Below are positions 1-5,980 of a DNA stretch of 8,495 nt, piece after piece (positions within the stretch are counted from its first letter, which is position 1; every line of letters begins with the position of its first letter). The stretch lies in contig CAKXAF010000106.1 of assembly GCA_934869045.1 (NCBI GenBank), positions 1-8,495 of the forward strand, given 5' to 3'. A program made the position numbers and the translations under genes. Source of the stretch: an uncultured Nitrososphaerota archaeon. GTDB lineage: Bacteria; Bacillota; Clostridia; Oscillospirales; Ruminococcaceae. The notes under the pieces were generated by a model. It had not been told where the DNA came from, did no database searches, and worked only from the letters and a program-made list of their open reading frames with translations.

Positions 1-1
1 G

Positions 2-307
2 GTGTACGCCCGGGTGCTGCCTCTGGAAAGCTCCATCCGCGCCTGCCGGGAGGCCGGGCTTTCCGGCAGCCGGATTCTGGCGGAGCAGGGCCCCTTTTCC
101 CGGGAGTGGAACCTGCTGACCATGCGGGAAAAGCGGATTCAGGCGCTGGTGACCAAGGACTCCGGCAGCCGGGGCGGGTTCGCCGAAAAGCTGGCCGCTG
201 CCCGGGAACTGGGGGTCACAGTGCTGGTCATCCGCCGTCCGCCAGAGGAAGGGATTTCCCTTTCGGAAGTAAAATCCATTTTGCTGGAAGGGAGGGAGCA
301 GCCTTGA
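2..307 (+). CDS. cobK: Precorrin-6A / cobalt-precorrin-6A reductase, C-terminal part (5' truncated by window edge)
   Basis: This is the C-terminal ~101 residues of a CobK/CbiJ-family reductase, the NAD(P)H-dependent enzyme that reduces the corrin macrocycle in the middle of cobalamin synthesis. Seen: an R-V-L-P segment at the start, an A-E-Q-G-P-F-S segment at residues 27-33, a T-K-D-S-G-S-R-G-G segment at 51-59, an E-K-L-A-A-A-R run at 62-68, and V-L-V-I-R-R-P at 74-80. This order matches the C-terminal domain of the family. Full proteins are about 250 residues, so roughly 150 residues lie before base 1. The GTG at base 2 is in frame but is not credible as the true start. The stop overlaps the TTG start of cbiA (TTGA), so the two are translationally coupled. 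Whether the substrate is precorrin-6A (aerobic, CobK) or cobalt-precorrin-6A (anaerobic, CbiJ) cannot be told from this fragment; CbiJ is more likely if the host is an anaerobe. Fusion to another cobalamin enzyme upstream cannot be excluded. Confidence 0.88.
   Translation: MYARVLPLESSIRACREAGLSGSRILAEQGPFSREWNLLTMREKRIQALVTKDSGSRGGFAEKLAAARELGVTVLVIRRPPEEGISLSEVKSILLEGREQP
291..296 (+). promoter_or_regulatory. Ribosome binding site that decides the cbiA TTG start
   Basis: GGAGGG, within a longer purine run at 286-298, sits 7 bases before the TTG at 304-306. It supports the unusual TTG start of cbiA over the upstream in-frame ATG at 106 and the downstream ATG at 451. The site lies inside the last codons of the upstream reductase gene. 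Confidence 0.7.
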
Positions 308-1686
308 CCCAGGAATTTCCACGCCTGCTGTTCGCCGCCGCAGGAAGCGGCAGCGGAAAAACCACCGTGACCTGCGCGGTCCTCAAGGCCCTGCTGGATC
401 GGGGGCTTCGGGTGGCGGCCTTCAAGGCAGGGCCGGATTACATTGATCCGATGTTCCACCGCCGGGCGCTAGGGACCCCCTCCTGCAATCTGGACCTCTT
501 TCTGTGCGGAGAGGCGGGGGTCCGCCGTTTGTTTGCAGAAAACAGCGCCGGAGCGGATCTTTCCATTATCGAAGGGGCCATGGGGCTTTATGACGGTCTT
601 CGCGGCGTGTCCGACCAGGGTTCCGCCAACCACTTAGCCCGGGTACTGGACGCCCCGACCATTCTGGTGGTGGATGTAAAGGGCATGGGCTTGTCAGCGG
701 CGGCCGTGGTCAGCGGTTTCCTGCACTTCCGGGAAAACCGCATCTGCGGGGTGTTGCTCAATCGGTGCTCCAAGGGAATGTATCCGGTTTACCGGCAGGC
801 CATTGAGGAGCTGGGCGTCCCGGTGCTGGGGTATCTGCCGGTTTTGCCCGGTGCGTCCTTGGAGAGCCGGCATCTGGGCCTGGTGACGGCAGAGGAGGTC
901 GAAGGGCTTCGGGAAAAGCTGGAACTTTTAGGCGAAGCCGCCCGGGAAACCATCGACCTGGCCGGCCTGGTCCAGGTGGCGCAGGCAGCCAACTTTCTGG
1001 ATTTTTCGGATAATTTCCGCAAAAATATACAAATTGTAAAAGAAAATCCCATCATTGCAGTGGCGCGGGACCGGGCCTTCTGCTTTTATTATGAGGAAAA
1101 CCTCCGGTTGTTGGAGCGGATGGGGGCAGTCCTGCGGGAGTTTTCCCCCCTGTCGGACGGATCCCTTCCGGAGGCAGACGGCCTGTGGCTGGGCGGCGGG
1201 TATCCGGAGGAGTACGCGGAGGCCCTTTCCGCCAACGCCGCCATGCGGGAGTCCGTGCGGAAAGCTGTGGCGGGCGGGCTGCCCACCATCGCTGAGTGCG
1301 GGGGATTCCTTTATCTTTTGGAGGAACTGACCGACCGGGCGGGACGGACCTGGCCCATGGCCGGGGTCCTGCCAGGCGAGTCTCACATGACGGGGAAGCT
1401 TATCCATTTCGGGTATGCGTATCTGGAAGCCAAGGAGGAGAATTTGCTGTGCGGGCCGGGGGAGCGGCTGGCAGTCCATGAATTCCACTACTCCCAGAGC
1501 AGCAGCGACGGGGCCGGATTTACGGCGGTCAAGGGCGAGCGGCGGCGGGATTGCGGCCATGGAAGCCCGACTCTGTACGCGGGATATCCCCACCTGCATT
1601 TTTATGGGAAACCGGAAGCTGCGGAGAAATTTGTCAGAAGCTGCGGGGCGTATCAGGCCCGGCGGCGAAAGGAGCAGGCAACATGA
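304..1686 (+). CDS. cbiA: Cobyrinic acid a,c-diamide synthase (CbiA)
   Basis: ATP- and glutamine-dependent amidation of side chains a and c of cobyrinate (or its cobalt form). The 460-residue protein has the family's usual length and two domains. The N-terminal synthetase domain has a P-loop at residues 11-21 (A-A-A-G-S-G-S-G-K-T-T), K-A-G-P-D-Y-I-D-P-M at 41-50 and I-E-G-A-M-G-L-Y-D-G at 89-98. The C-terminal class I glutamine amidotransferase domain has G-G-G-Y-P-E at 297-302, the nucleophile Cys332 in A-E-C-G-G-F, H-E-F-H-Y-S at 392-397, and a histidine pair at 430/432 near the end, one of which should be catalytic. The TTG start at 304 is chosen because homology begins there, a good ribosome binding site precedes it, and it overlaps the upstream stop. 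An ATG at 106 would add 66 residues that are only cobK read out of frame. The stop overlaps the cobT ATG (ATGA). Val391 stands where I recall the family usually having Gly. The linker region around 1001-1050 is unusually AT-rich. Confidence 0.95.
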   Translation: MTQEFPRLLFAAAGSGSGKTTVTCAVLKALLDRGLRVAAFKAGPDYIDPMFHRRALGTPSCNLDLFLCGEAGVRRLFAENSAGADLSIIEGAMGLYDGLRGVSDQGSANHLARVLDAPTILVVDVKGMGLSAAAVVSGFLHFRENRICGVLLNRCSKGMYPVYRQAIEELGVPVLGYLPVLPGASLESRHLGLVTAEEVEGLREKLELLGEAARETIDLAGLVQVAQAANFLDFSDNFRKNIQIVKENPIIAVARDRAFCFYYEENLRLLERMGAVLREFSPLSDGSLPEADGLWLGGGYPEEYAEALSANAAMRESVRKAVAGGLPTIAECGGFLYLLEELTDRAGRTWPMAGVLPGESHMTGKLIHFGYAYLEAKEENLLCGPGERLAVHEFHYSQSSSDGAGFTAVKGERRRDCGHGSPTLYAGYPHLHFYGKPEAAEKFVRSCGAYQARRRKEQAT

Positions 1687-2717
1687 CGCTGGAAGAAACC
1701 ATTCAATCCATCGGCCCGCGGGTCCGGTGGGATTCCATCGCCAAGCCGTTGGGCAGTCTGGGCCTGCTGGAGGACGCGGTGTCGCGGATCGCCGGGATCA
1801 CCGGATCCCCCAATGTGGACCTTTCAAAGCGATGCGTGGCAATTTTCTGCGCCGATAACGGCGTGGTCGCCCAAGGCGTGACCCAGAGCGGCCAGGAGAT
1901 CACAGCCATTGTTTCAGAAAATTTTACCAAAGGACAGACCAGCGTCTGCGCTATGGCCCGGGCGGCTCACACCGACGTGATACCAGTGGATATCGGCATC
2001 GCCCGGGAGATGGACGTTCCCGGTTTGCTGAACCGTAAGGTGCGGCCGGGCACCGCCGACTTGACCCGGGGGCCGGCTATGGCCCGAGAGGAGGCCGTGG
2101 AGGCTCTGGAGATTGGAATTTCCCTGGCATGGGAGCTGAAAGCCCGGGGATACCGGATTGCGGCCACCGGAGAAATGGGTATCGGCAACACCACTACCAG
2201 TTCTGCCGTGACCAGTGTGCTGCTGGGCGTGGAGCCGGAGATGGTGACCGGCCGGGGAGCAGGCCTGGACAGCGCCGGACTCCGGCGAAAGATCAGCGCT
2301 GTCCGGACCGGGATCGCCGTCAACCGGCCGGATCCCGCCGACCCGGTGGATGTGCTGGCCAAGGTCGGGGGGCTGGATATCGCCGGAATCGCCGGCTTTT
2401 TTCTGGGAAGCGCGGCGGCGGGGCTGCCTGCGGTTATTGACGGATTCATCTCTGCTGCTGCGGCGCTGGCGGCGGTGCGGCTCTGTCCGTTTGTGGGGGA
2501 ATATCTGCTGGCCTCCCACGTCTCCGCGGAGCCGGCAGGGCGGATGCTTCTGGATGCCATGGGGCTTTCGCCGATGATCACAGCGGGAATGTGCCTGGGC
2601 GAGGGAACCGGCGCGGTAGCGCTGTTTCCGCTGCTGGACATGGGACTGGCGGTTTACCGGGAGATGAGCACCTTTTCCGATGTAGAAATCGAAGCGTACA
2701 CCCGGTTTGAAGGTTAG
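1683..2717 (+). CDS. cobT: Nicotinate-nucleotide--dimethylbenzimidazole phosphoribosyltransferase (CobT)
   Basis: Transfers phosphoribose from nicotinate mononucleotide to the lower-ligand base, normally 5,6-dimethylbenzimidazole, giving alpha-ribazole 5'-phosphate for the nucleotide loop. The protein is 344 residues, typical for CobT. Seen motifs: K-P-L-G-S-L-G-L-L-E at 21-30, C-A-D-N-G-V at 56-61, G-E-M-G-I-G-N-T-T at 163-171, G-R-G-A-G-L-D at 190-196, V-I-D-G-F-I-S-A-A-A-A-L at 251-262 and G-E-G-T-G-A at 306-311. Glu307 in the last motif corresponds to the catalytic base described for the Salmonella enzyme, and Glu164 lies in the other conserved glutamate motif. The ATG at 1683 overlaps the cbiA stop and is preceded by AAAGGAG at 1668-1674, 8 bases upstream. 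An upstream in-frame ATG at 1551 lies deep in cbiA and is rejected. Lower-ligand preference cannot be read from sequence, and no benzimidazole-synthesis gene is in view. Confidence 0.96.
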   Translation: MTLEETIQSIGPRVRWDSIAKPLGSLGLLEDAVSRIAGITGSPNVDLSKRCVAIFCADNGVVAQGVTQSGQEITAIVSENFTKGQTSVCAMARAAHTDVIPVDIGIAREMDVPGLLNRKVRPGTADLTRGPAMAREEAVEALEIGISLAWELKARGYRIAATGEMGIGNTTTSSAVTSVLLGVEPEMVTGRGAGLDSAGLRRKISAVRTGIAVNRPDPADPVDVLAKVGGLDIAGIAGFFLGSAAAGLPAVIDGFISAAAALAAVRLCPFVGEYLLASHVSAEPAGRMLLDAMGLSPMITAGMCLGEGTGAVALFPLLDMGLAVYREMSTFSDVEIEAYTRFEG

Positions 2718-2729
2718 GAGGGGAAGCCG

Positions 2730-3257
2730 ATGCTGGCATTGGTGATGGGCGGAAGCGCCAGTGGGAAATCCGCCTGGGCGGAGGGGCTGGCGGTCTCTTT
2801 GGGGGAACGGCGGCTCTATATTGCCACGATGCAGCCCTTTGACGGGGAATGCCGCCGCCGGATTGCCCGCCACCGGGAAATGCGCCGGGAAAAGCGGTTT
2901 GAGACGCTGGAGGTCTATACCGGTCTCAAAAACGTGAAGCTGGAGCAGCCGGCAGACGTGGTGCTGCTGGAATGCCTTTCCAACCTGCTCGCCAACGAAA
3001 TGTACGGTCCGGAGGGCTGTGGGGAGGGGTTCCCGGACCGGATTCTGGAAGGAATTTTCCGGCTGGCGGAACAGACGCCCCACCTGGTCATCGTCTCCAA
3101 CGAGGTGTTTTCTGACGGGGACAGCTACAGTGAAGAAACACTGGAGTATATGGCGGCGCTGGGGTATTTGAACCGCCGGATCGCGGCCCGGGCAGATTTG
3201 GCGGCAGAGCTGGCGGCGGGGCTGCCCGTCCTGCACAAAGGAGGAAATTTGCTGTGA
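2730..3257 (+). CDS. cobU: CobU-family adenosylcobinamide kinase / guanylyltransferase, divergent C-terminus
   Basis: CobU phosphorylates adenosylcobinamide and then transfers GMP from GTP to give adenosylcobinamide-GDP. This 175-residue protein has the usual length. It has a full P-loop at residues 7-14 (G-G-S-A-S-G-K-S), Y-I-A-T-M at 30-34, and R-I-A-R-H-R-E-M-R at 44-52. His48 aligns with the guanylylated histidine (His46) of Salmonella CobU. L-L-E-C-L-S-N-L-L follows at 79-87, then V-S-N-E-V at 122-126. After that, the canonical G-M-G-I-V-P segment is replaced by F-S-D-G-D-S-Y-S, although L-N-R-R-I-A-A-R-A-D (147-156) still follows. Kinase and nucleotide transfer look possible, but the changed segment makes bifunctionality uncertain. 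The canonical form of that segment is present in the second CobU-like gene at 4021-4416. The ATG is preceded by TAGGAGGGG at 2715-2723, which includes the cobT stop, so coupling is likely. The stop overlaps the GTG start of cobS. Confidence 0.9.
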   Translation: MLALVMGGSASGKSAWAEGLAVSLGERRLYIATMQPFDGECRRRIARHREMRREKRFETLEVYTGLKNVKLEQPADVVLLECLSNLLANEMYGPEGCGEGFPDRILEGIFRLAEQTPHLVIVSNEVFSDGDSYSEETLEYMAALGYLNRRIAARADLAAELAAGLPVLHKGGNLL

Positions 3258-4024
3258 AAAAGCTGTTGGGCGGGCTGGTAACCGCCTTTTCGATGTACTC
3301 GGCGATCCCCATGCCCCAGGTGGAGTGGACCGGGGACAGCATGAAGTATGCCCTTTGCTTTTTTCCTCTGGTGGGGACGCTGACCGGCGGGCTTTGCTGG
3401 CTGTGGGTCTTTCTCTGCGGGTACTGGCAGCTGGGTGCGGCTCTGTGCGCGGGAGGACTGGTGCTCCTGCCCCTGCTGGTGACGGGGGGGATCCATCTGG
3501 ACGGCTTTCTGGACACCTCCGACGGCCTCCACTCCCACCAGCCCGCGGAAAAGAAGCTGGAAATCCTCAAGGATCCCCATGTCGGGGCCTTCGGGGTCAT
3601 CCGCTGCGGAATGTATCTGGCCGCCCAGTTCGCCCTGGGGGCGGCGCTGTACGGGCATCCGGCCCTGACAGGAATCGCCTGCATCGGCTTTACGGTGTCC
3701 CGGGGATTTTCGGCCGCCGCTATCGTATCCTTTCCCATGGCCAAAACGTCCGGGCTGGCCTGGATGTTTGCCGACGCGGCCTCCAAACGGGCGGTCCAGG
3801 CGGCGGGATGTGCCTTTATCCTGGCGGGATGGGCTGGAATGCTCTGGCTGGATCCGCTGTTCGGTGGGATTGCGGCGGCGGCCTGCGTAGGCTGGTTTTT
3901 CTGGTTCTGGCGAATCTGCCGCAGGGAGTTCGGGGGGATCACCGGGGATCTTGCGGGGTATTTTGTGGAAATTTTGGAGCTGCTGCTGTTGGCGGTGGCG
4001 GTGCTGGGAGGTTTTTTGCGGTGA
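3254..4024 (+). CDS. cobS: Adenosylcobinamide-GDP ribazoletransferase (cobalamin synthase, CobS)
   Basis: Integral membrane enzyme that joins adenosylcobinamide-GDP with alpha-ribazole (or its phosphate) to give adenosylcobalamin (or its phosphate), the last assembly step. The protein has 256 residues, typical for the family. The signature G-G-I-H-L-D-G-F-L-D-T-S-D-G is at residues 78-91, E-I-L-K-D-P-H-V-G-A-F-G-V is at 103-115, and F-G-G-I-T-G-D-L-A-G-Y is at 226-236. The acidic residues of the first motif and Asp107 are expected to bind metal and substrate. Hydrophobic stretches at about 33-56, 60-77, 120-160, 181-218 and 236-254 fit a multi-pass membrane protein. The GTG start at 3254 overlaps the upstream TGA (GTGA) and has a very strong AAAGGAGG at 3237-3244, 9 bases upstream. 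The stop overlaps the next GTG in the same way, so cobS is coupled on both sides to CobU-like genes. Confidence 0.95.
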   Translation: MKKLLGGLVTAFSMYSAIPMPQVEWTGDSMKYALCFFPLVGTLTGGLCWLWVFLCGYWQLGAALCAGGLVLLPLLVTGGIHLDGFLDTSDGLHSHQPAEKKLEILKDPHVGAFGVIRCGMYLAAQFALGAALYGHPALTGIACIGFTVSRGFSAAAIVSFPMAKTSGLAWMFADAASKRAVQAAGCAFILAGWAGMLWLDPLFGGIAAAACVGWFFWFWRICRREFGGITGDLAGYFVEILELLLLAVAVLGGFLR

Positions 4025-4416
4025 AGCTGATCGTAGGCGGGCTGTTTGCGGGAAAATGGGAGCGGCTGCAGGAACTGGGGTTTTCTCCCGAGGAAATCGC
4101 CGACTGCCGGACGTCGAGGCTGGAAGCCGCTTTTGAGAAACCGGCGGTTTACCGGGTCAACGCGCTGATCCGCCGGATGGCGGAAGAAAGCCGGGACATG
4201 GCGGAGCTGCTGGACGCGGTCCGCGCCCATCCGGAGGTCGTGGTCGTCTGCGACGAGGTGGGCTGCGGCGTGGTCCCTGCGGATCCGTTGGAGCGGGAGT
4301 ACCGGGAGCGCGTGGGGCGGTTTTGCTGTGAAGCGGCAAAGATGGCCGATTCAGTGGAACGGGTCTGGTGCGGGATCGTCACTGAGCTGAAGGCGGGGGA
4401 ACGGCATGGGGAATGA
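4021..4416 (+). CDS. Short CobU-like protein with degenerate P-loop (role uncertain)
   Basis: A 131-residue protein that resembles a CobU with most of its N-terminal half reduced. The start keeps a P-loop-like G-G-L-F-A-G-K-W at residues 6-13, but the Ser/Thr after the Lys is Trp and the GKS/GKT signature is lost. No R-H-R motif carrying the guanylylation histidine is visible in the region up to residue 70. The C-terminal half is a good match to canonical CobU: V-V-V-C-D-E-V-G-C-G-V-V-P at 73-85, a helix with E-R-E-Y-R-E-R-V-G-R at 91-100, A-A-K-M-A-D at 105-110, and V-W-C-G-I-V at 115-120. This is the part that the 2730-3257 protein lacks. It may be a partner subunit, a structural or regulatory paralogue, or a monofunctional enzyme; the sequence does not decide. 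The GTG start at 4021 overlaps the cobS stop and has GGGAGG at 4006-4011. The gene overlaps cobC by 11 bases. Being intact and embedded in the operon, it is unlikely to be a decaying pseudogene. Confidence 0.85.
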   Translation: MKLIVGGLFAGKWERLQELGFSPEEIADCRTSRLEAAFEKPAVYRVNALIRRMAEESRDMAELLDAVRAHPEVVVVCDEVGCGVVPADPLEREYRERVGRFCCEAAKMADSVERVWCGIVTELKAGERHGE

Positions 4417-4996
4417 AATTATTTTGATTCGCCACGGAAAAACCGCCGGAAACCTCCGGGGAGCGTACATCGGCCGGACCGACGAATCCCTTTGCCCGGA
4501 AGGGCGCGCCCTGCTGCTGGCCCGAAAGGAGGCGGGGGAGTACCCGCCGGTGGACCGGGTATTCACCAGTCCGCTGCTTCGCTGCCGGGAGACGGCGGAA
4601 CTGCTCTACCCGTTGAAGGCCGCCATCCGGGAGGGGCTGCGGGAGATGGATTTCGGGGAGTTCGAGGGCAAAAGCTATGCGGAGCTCAACGGAAACCCGG
4701 ATTATCAACGGTGGATCGATTTGGAGGGGACGATTCCCTTTCCTGGCGGCGAGGACCCCATGGCCTTCCGTCAGCGGAGCGCGGAGGCGTTCCGTTCCAT
4801 TTGCCGGGAGCTTCGGGAGAAGGAACGGGCGGCGGTGGTCTGCCATGGAGGAACCATTATGGCGGTTTTGTCCGCGTTTTCGCCTCCTTACGGGGACTTT
4901 TACCGCTGGCAGGCGGCGAATGGCTGCGGCTACCGGTTTATTTTTGACGCGGAAAGCGGATTCGCGGAAAATGTTACGCCGGTTCCGGCGGTTTGA
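4406..4996 (+). CDS. cobC: Alpha-ribazole phosphatase, histidine phosphatase superfamily (CobC)
   Basis: Removes the 5' phosphate from alpha-ribazole phosphate, or from adenosylcobalamin phosphate after CobS has acted. The 196-residue protein has the histidine phosphatase signature L-I-R-H-G-K-T at residues 7-13, with His10 as the phospho-acceptor. S-P-L-L-R-C-R-E-T-A at 55-64 supplies a phosphate-binding arginine (Arg59). L-R-E-M-D-F-G-E-F-E-G-K at 78-89 carries the acid residue. G-G-E-D lies at 114-117, and the second catalytic histidine is His147 in C-H-G-G-T. The superfamily is broad and motifs alone would also fit a phosphoglycerate-mutase-like phosphatase; the cobalamin role rests on the F-G-E-F-E-G-K type motif and the operon position. 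The ATG at 4406 lies inside the preceding gene (11-base overlap), with a weaker GGGGGA at 4395-4400 before it. A 12-base gap follows before cbiB. Confidence 0.91.
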   Translation: MGNEIILIRHGKTAGNLRGAYIGRTDESLCPEGRALLLARKEAGEYPPVDRVFTSPLLRCRETAELLYPLKAAIREGLREMDFGEFEGKSYAELNGNPDYQRWIDLEGTIPFPGGEDPMAFRQRSAEAFRSICRELREKERAAVVCHGGTIMAVLSAFSPPYGDFYRWQAANGCGYRFIFDAESGFAENVTPVPAV

Positions 4997-5002
4997 GGAG
5001 GA
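4995..5002 (+). promoter_or_regulatory. Ribosome binding site of cbiB
   Basis: GAGGAGGA begins within the TGA stop of cobC and ends 6 bases before the cbiB ATG at 5009. It fixes the start and, because it overlaps the stop, suggests re-initiation by ribosomes leaving cobC. It fills one of the only two true intergenic gaps in the window. Confidence 0.7.
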
Positions 5003-5008
5003 ATTTCA

Positions 5009-5980
5009 ATGGAAATACTGCTTGCGGTGGTTCTGGGCTTTCTTCTGGACCTGCTGTTGGGGGATCCCCACTGGCTGCCACACCCGGTGCGGCTCATGGG
5101 GCTTCTCATCTCCGGGGGAGAGCGGCTGCTCCGGCGGATTTTCCCCAAAACCAGCCGCGGGGAGCTGGCTACCGGGACGGTTCTGGCGGTGCTGGTACCG
5201 GCGTTTTCCTTTGCCGTGCCTCTGCTGCTGCTCTGGCTGGCGGGAATGGCCGGGTGGTGGCTGCGGCTGCTTCTGGCAACGGTGTTCTGCTATCAGGCGT
5301 TGGCTGCCAAGTGCCTTCGGGTGGAGAGCATGCGGGTGTATCAGGCCCTGCGCAGCGGCGGACTGCCCGAGGCGCAGAAGGCGCTTTCCTGGATTGTTGG
5401 CCGGGATACCGATTCCCTTTCAGAGGAAAAGGTGGTCAAGGCCGCCGTGGAAACGGTGGCGGAGAACGCTTCCGACGGGGAAATCGCGCCGCTTTTCTAC
5501 CTGATGATCGGGGGGGCGCCTCTGGGCTTTCTCTACAAAGCGGTGAACACCATGGACTCCATGATCGGCTATAAAAACGAGAAATACCTGTATTTCGGGA
5601 GGGCGGCTGCCCGGATGGACGACGTGTTGAACTTCATACCGGCGCTGCTGTCGGCCTGGTTCATGACTGCGGCCAGCTTCCTGCTGGGATTGGACGGCAG
5701 GGGGGCCTGGCGCATCTACCGCAGGGACCGCCGGAACCACGCCAGCCCCAACAGCGCCCGGACCGAATCGGTCTGCGCCGGGGCGCTGGGGCTGCAGCTG
5801 GCCGGGGACGCTTATTATTTCGGCAAGCTGGTGAAAAAACCCACCATCGGCGACCCGGTGCGGCCGGCGGTCCCGGAGGATATCCCGGCAGCCAACCGGC
5901 TGATGTATGCAACATCGATTCTGGCGCTGCTGGCCTTCGGGGCGGTGCGGCTTCTGGGGGTGCTGCTTTGGATGAGCTGA
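5009..5980 (+). CDS. cbiB: Adenosylcobinamide-phosphate synthase (CbiB)
   Basis: Membrane enzyme that attaches (R)-1-amino-2-propanol phosphate (or aminopropanol) to the f side chain of adenosylcobyrate, giving adenosylcobinamide phosphate. The 323-residue protein has the family's length. Seen: L-D-L-L-L-G-D-P-H-W-L-P-H-P-V-R at residues 13-28, T-V-A-E-N-A-S-D-G-E-I-A-P at 149-161, a long conserved block from 176 to 212 (Y-K-A-V-N-T-M-D-S-M-I-G-Y, then A-R-M-D-D-V-L-N), and N-H-A-S-P-N-S-A at 243-250 followed by a conserved G-D segment near 266. Hydrophobic segments at about 1-18, 55-97, 160-175, 208-228 and 300-321 fit a multi-pass inner-membrane protein. The start is supported by GAGGAGGA 6 bases upstream. 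The 3' end overlaps the TTG start of cobD by 13 bases. Together with cobD it forms the aminopropanol-arm pair. Confidence 0.96.
   Translation: MEILLAVVLGFLLDLLLGDPHWLPHPVRLMGLLISGGERLLRRIFPKTSRGELATGTVLAVLVPAFSFAVPLLLLWLAGMAGWWLRLLLATVFCYQALAAKCLRVESMRVYQALRSGGLPEAQKALSWIVGRDTDSLSEEKVVKAAVETVAENASDGEIAPLFYLMIGGAPLGFLYKAVNTMDSMIGYKNEKYLYFGRAAARMDDVLNFIPALLSAWFMTAASFLLGLDGRGAWRIYRRDRRNHASPNSARTESVCAGALGLQLAGDAYYFGKLVKKPTIGDPVRPAVPEDIPAANRLMYATSILALLAFGAVRLLGVLLWMS
5956..5960 (+). promoter_or_regulatory. Weak ribosome binding site before the cobD TTG start
   Basis: A GGGGG run inside the end of cbiB lies 7 bases before the TTG at 5968. It is weaker than other sites in the operon, so cobD probably depends on translational coupling to cbiB. 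No in-frame ATG lies near enough to serve, because the next in-frame ATG (6067) would remove the conserved H-G-G motif. Confidence 0.5.

Noticed and set aside
106..303. N-terminal extension of cbiA from an upstream in-frame ATG
   Set aside because: The 66 extra residues are the cobK coding region read in another frame, homology starts at 304, and a good ribosome binding site precedes the TTG.
1551..1682. N-terminal extension of cobT from an upstream ATG
   Set aside because: The extra 44 residues come from the end of cbiA in another frame; the ATG at 1683 has its own ribosome binding site and gives a normal-length CobT.
2718..2729. Possible promoter or terminator between cobT and cobU
   Set aside because: The gap is 12 bases and is filled by a ribosome binding site; there is no room for a promoter or hairpin.
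1914..3236. A 440-codon open frame on the minus strand opposite cobT and cobU
   Set aside because: It is antisense to two well-supported genes, its translation is rich in Arg, Pro, His and Gln with no recognisable motif, and such frames are expected by chance in GC-rich coding DNA.
3088..4230. A 380-codon minus-strand frame opposite cobS
   Set aside because: It spans several real gene boundaries on the other strand and shows Pro/Ser/Ala-rich shadow composition without domain motifs.
4021..4416. Short CobU-like gene as a frameshifted remnant of cobU
   Set aside because: The frame is intact, has its own start and ribosome binding site, overlaps neighbours like the other genes, and its upstream sequence is cobS and not lost cobU sequence.
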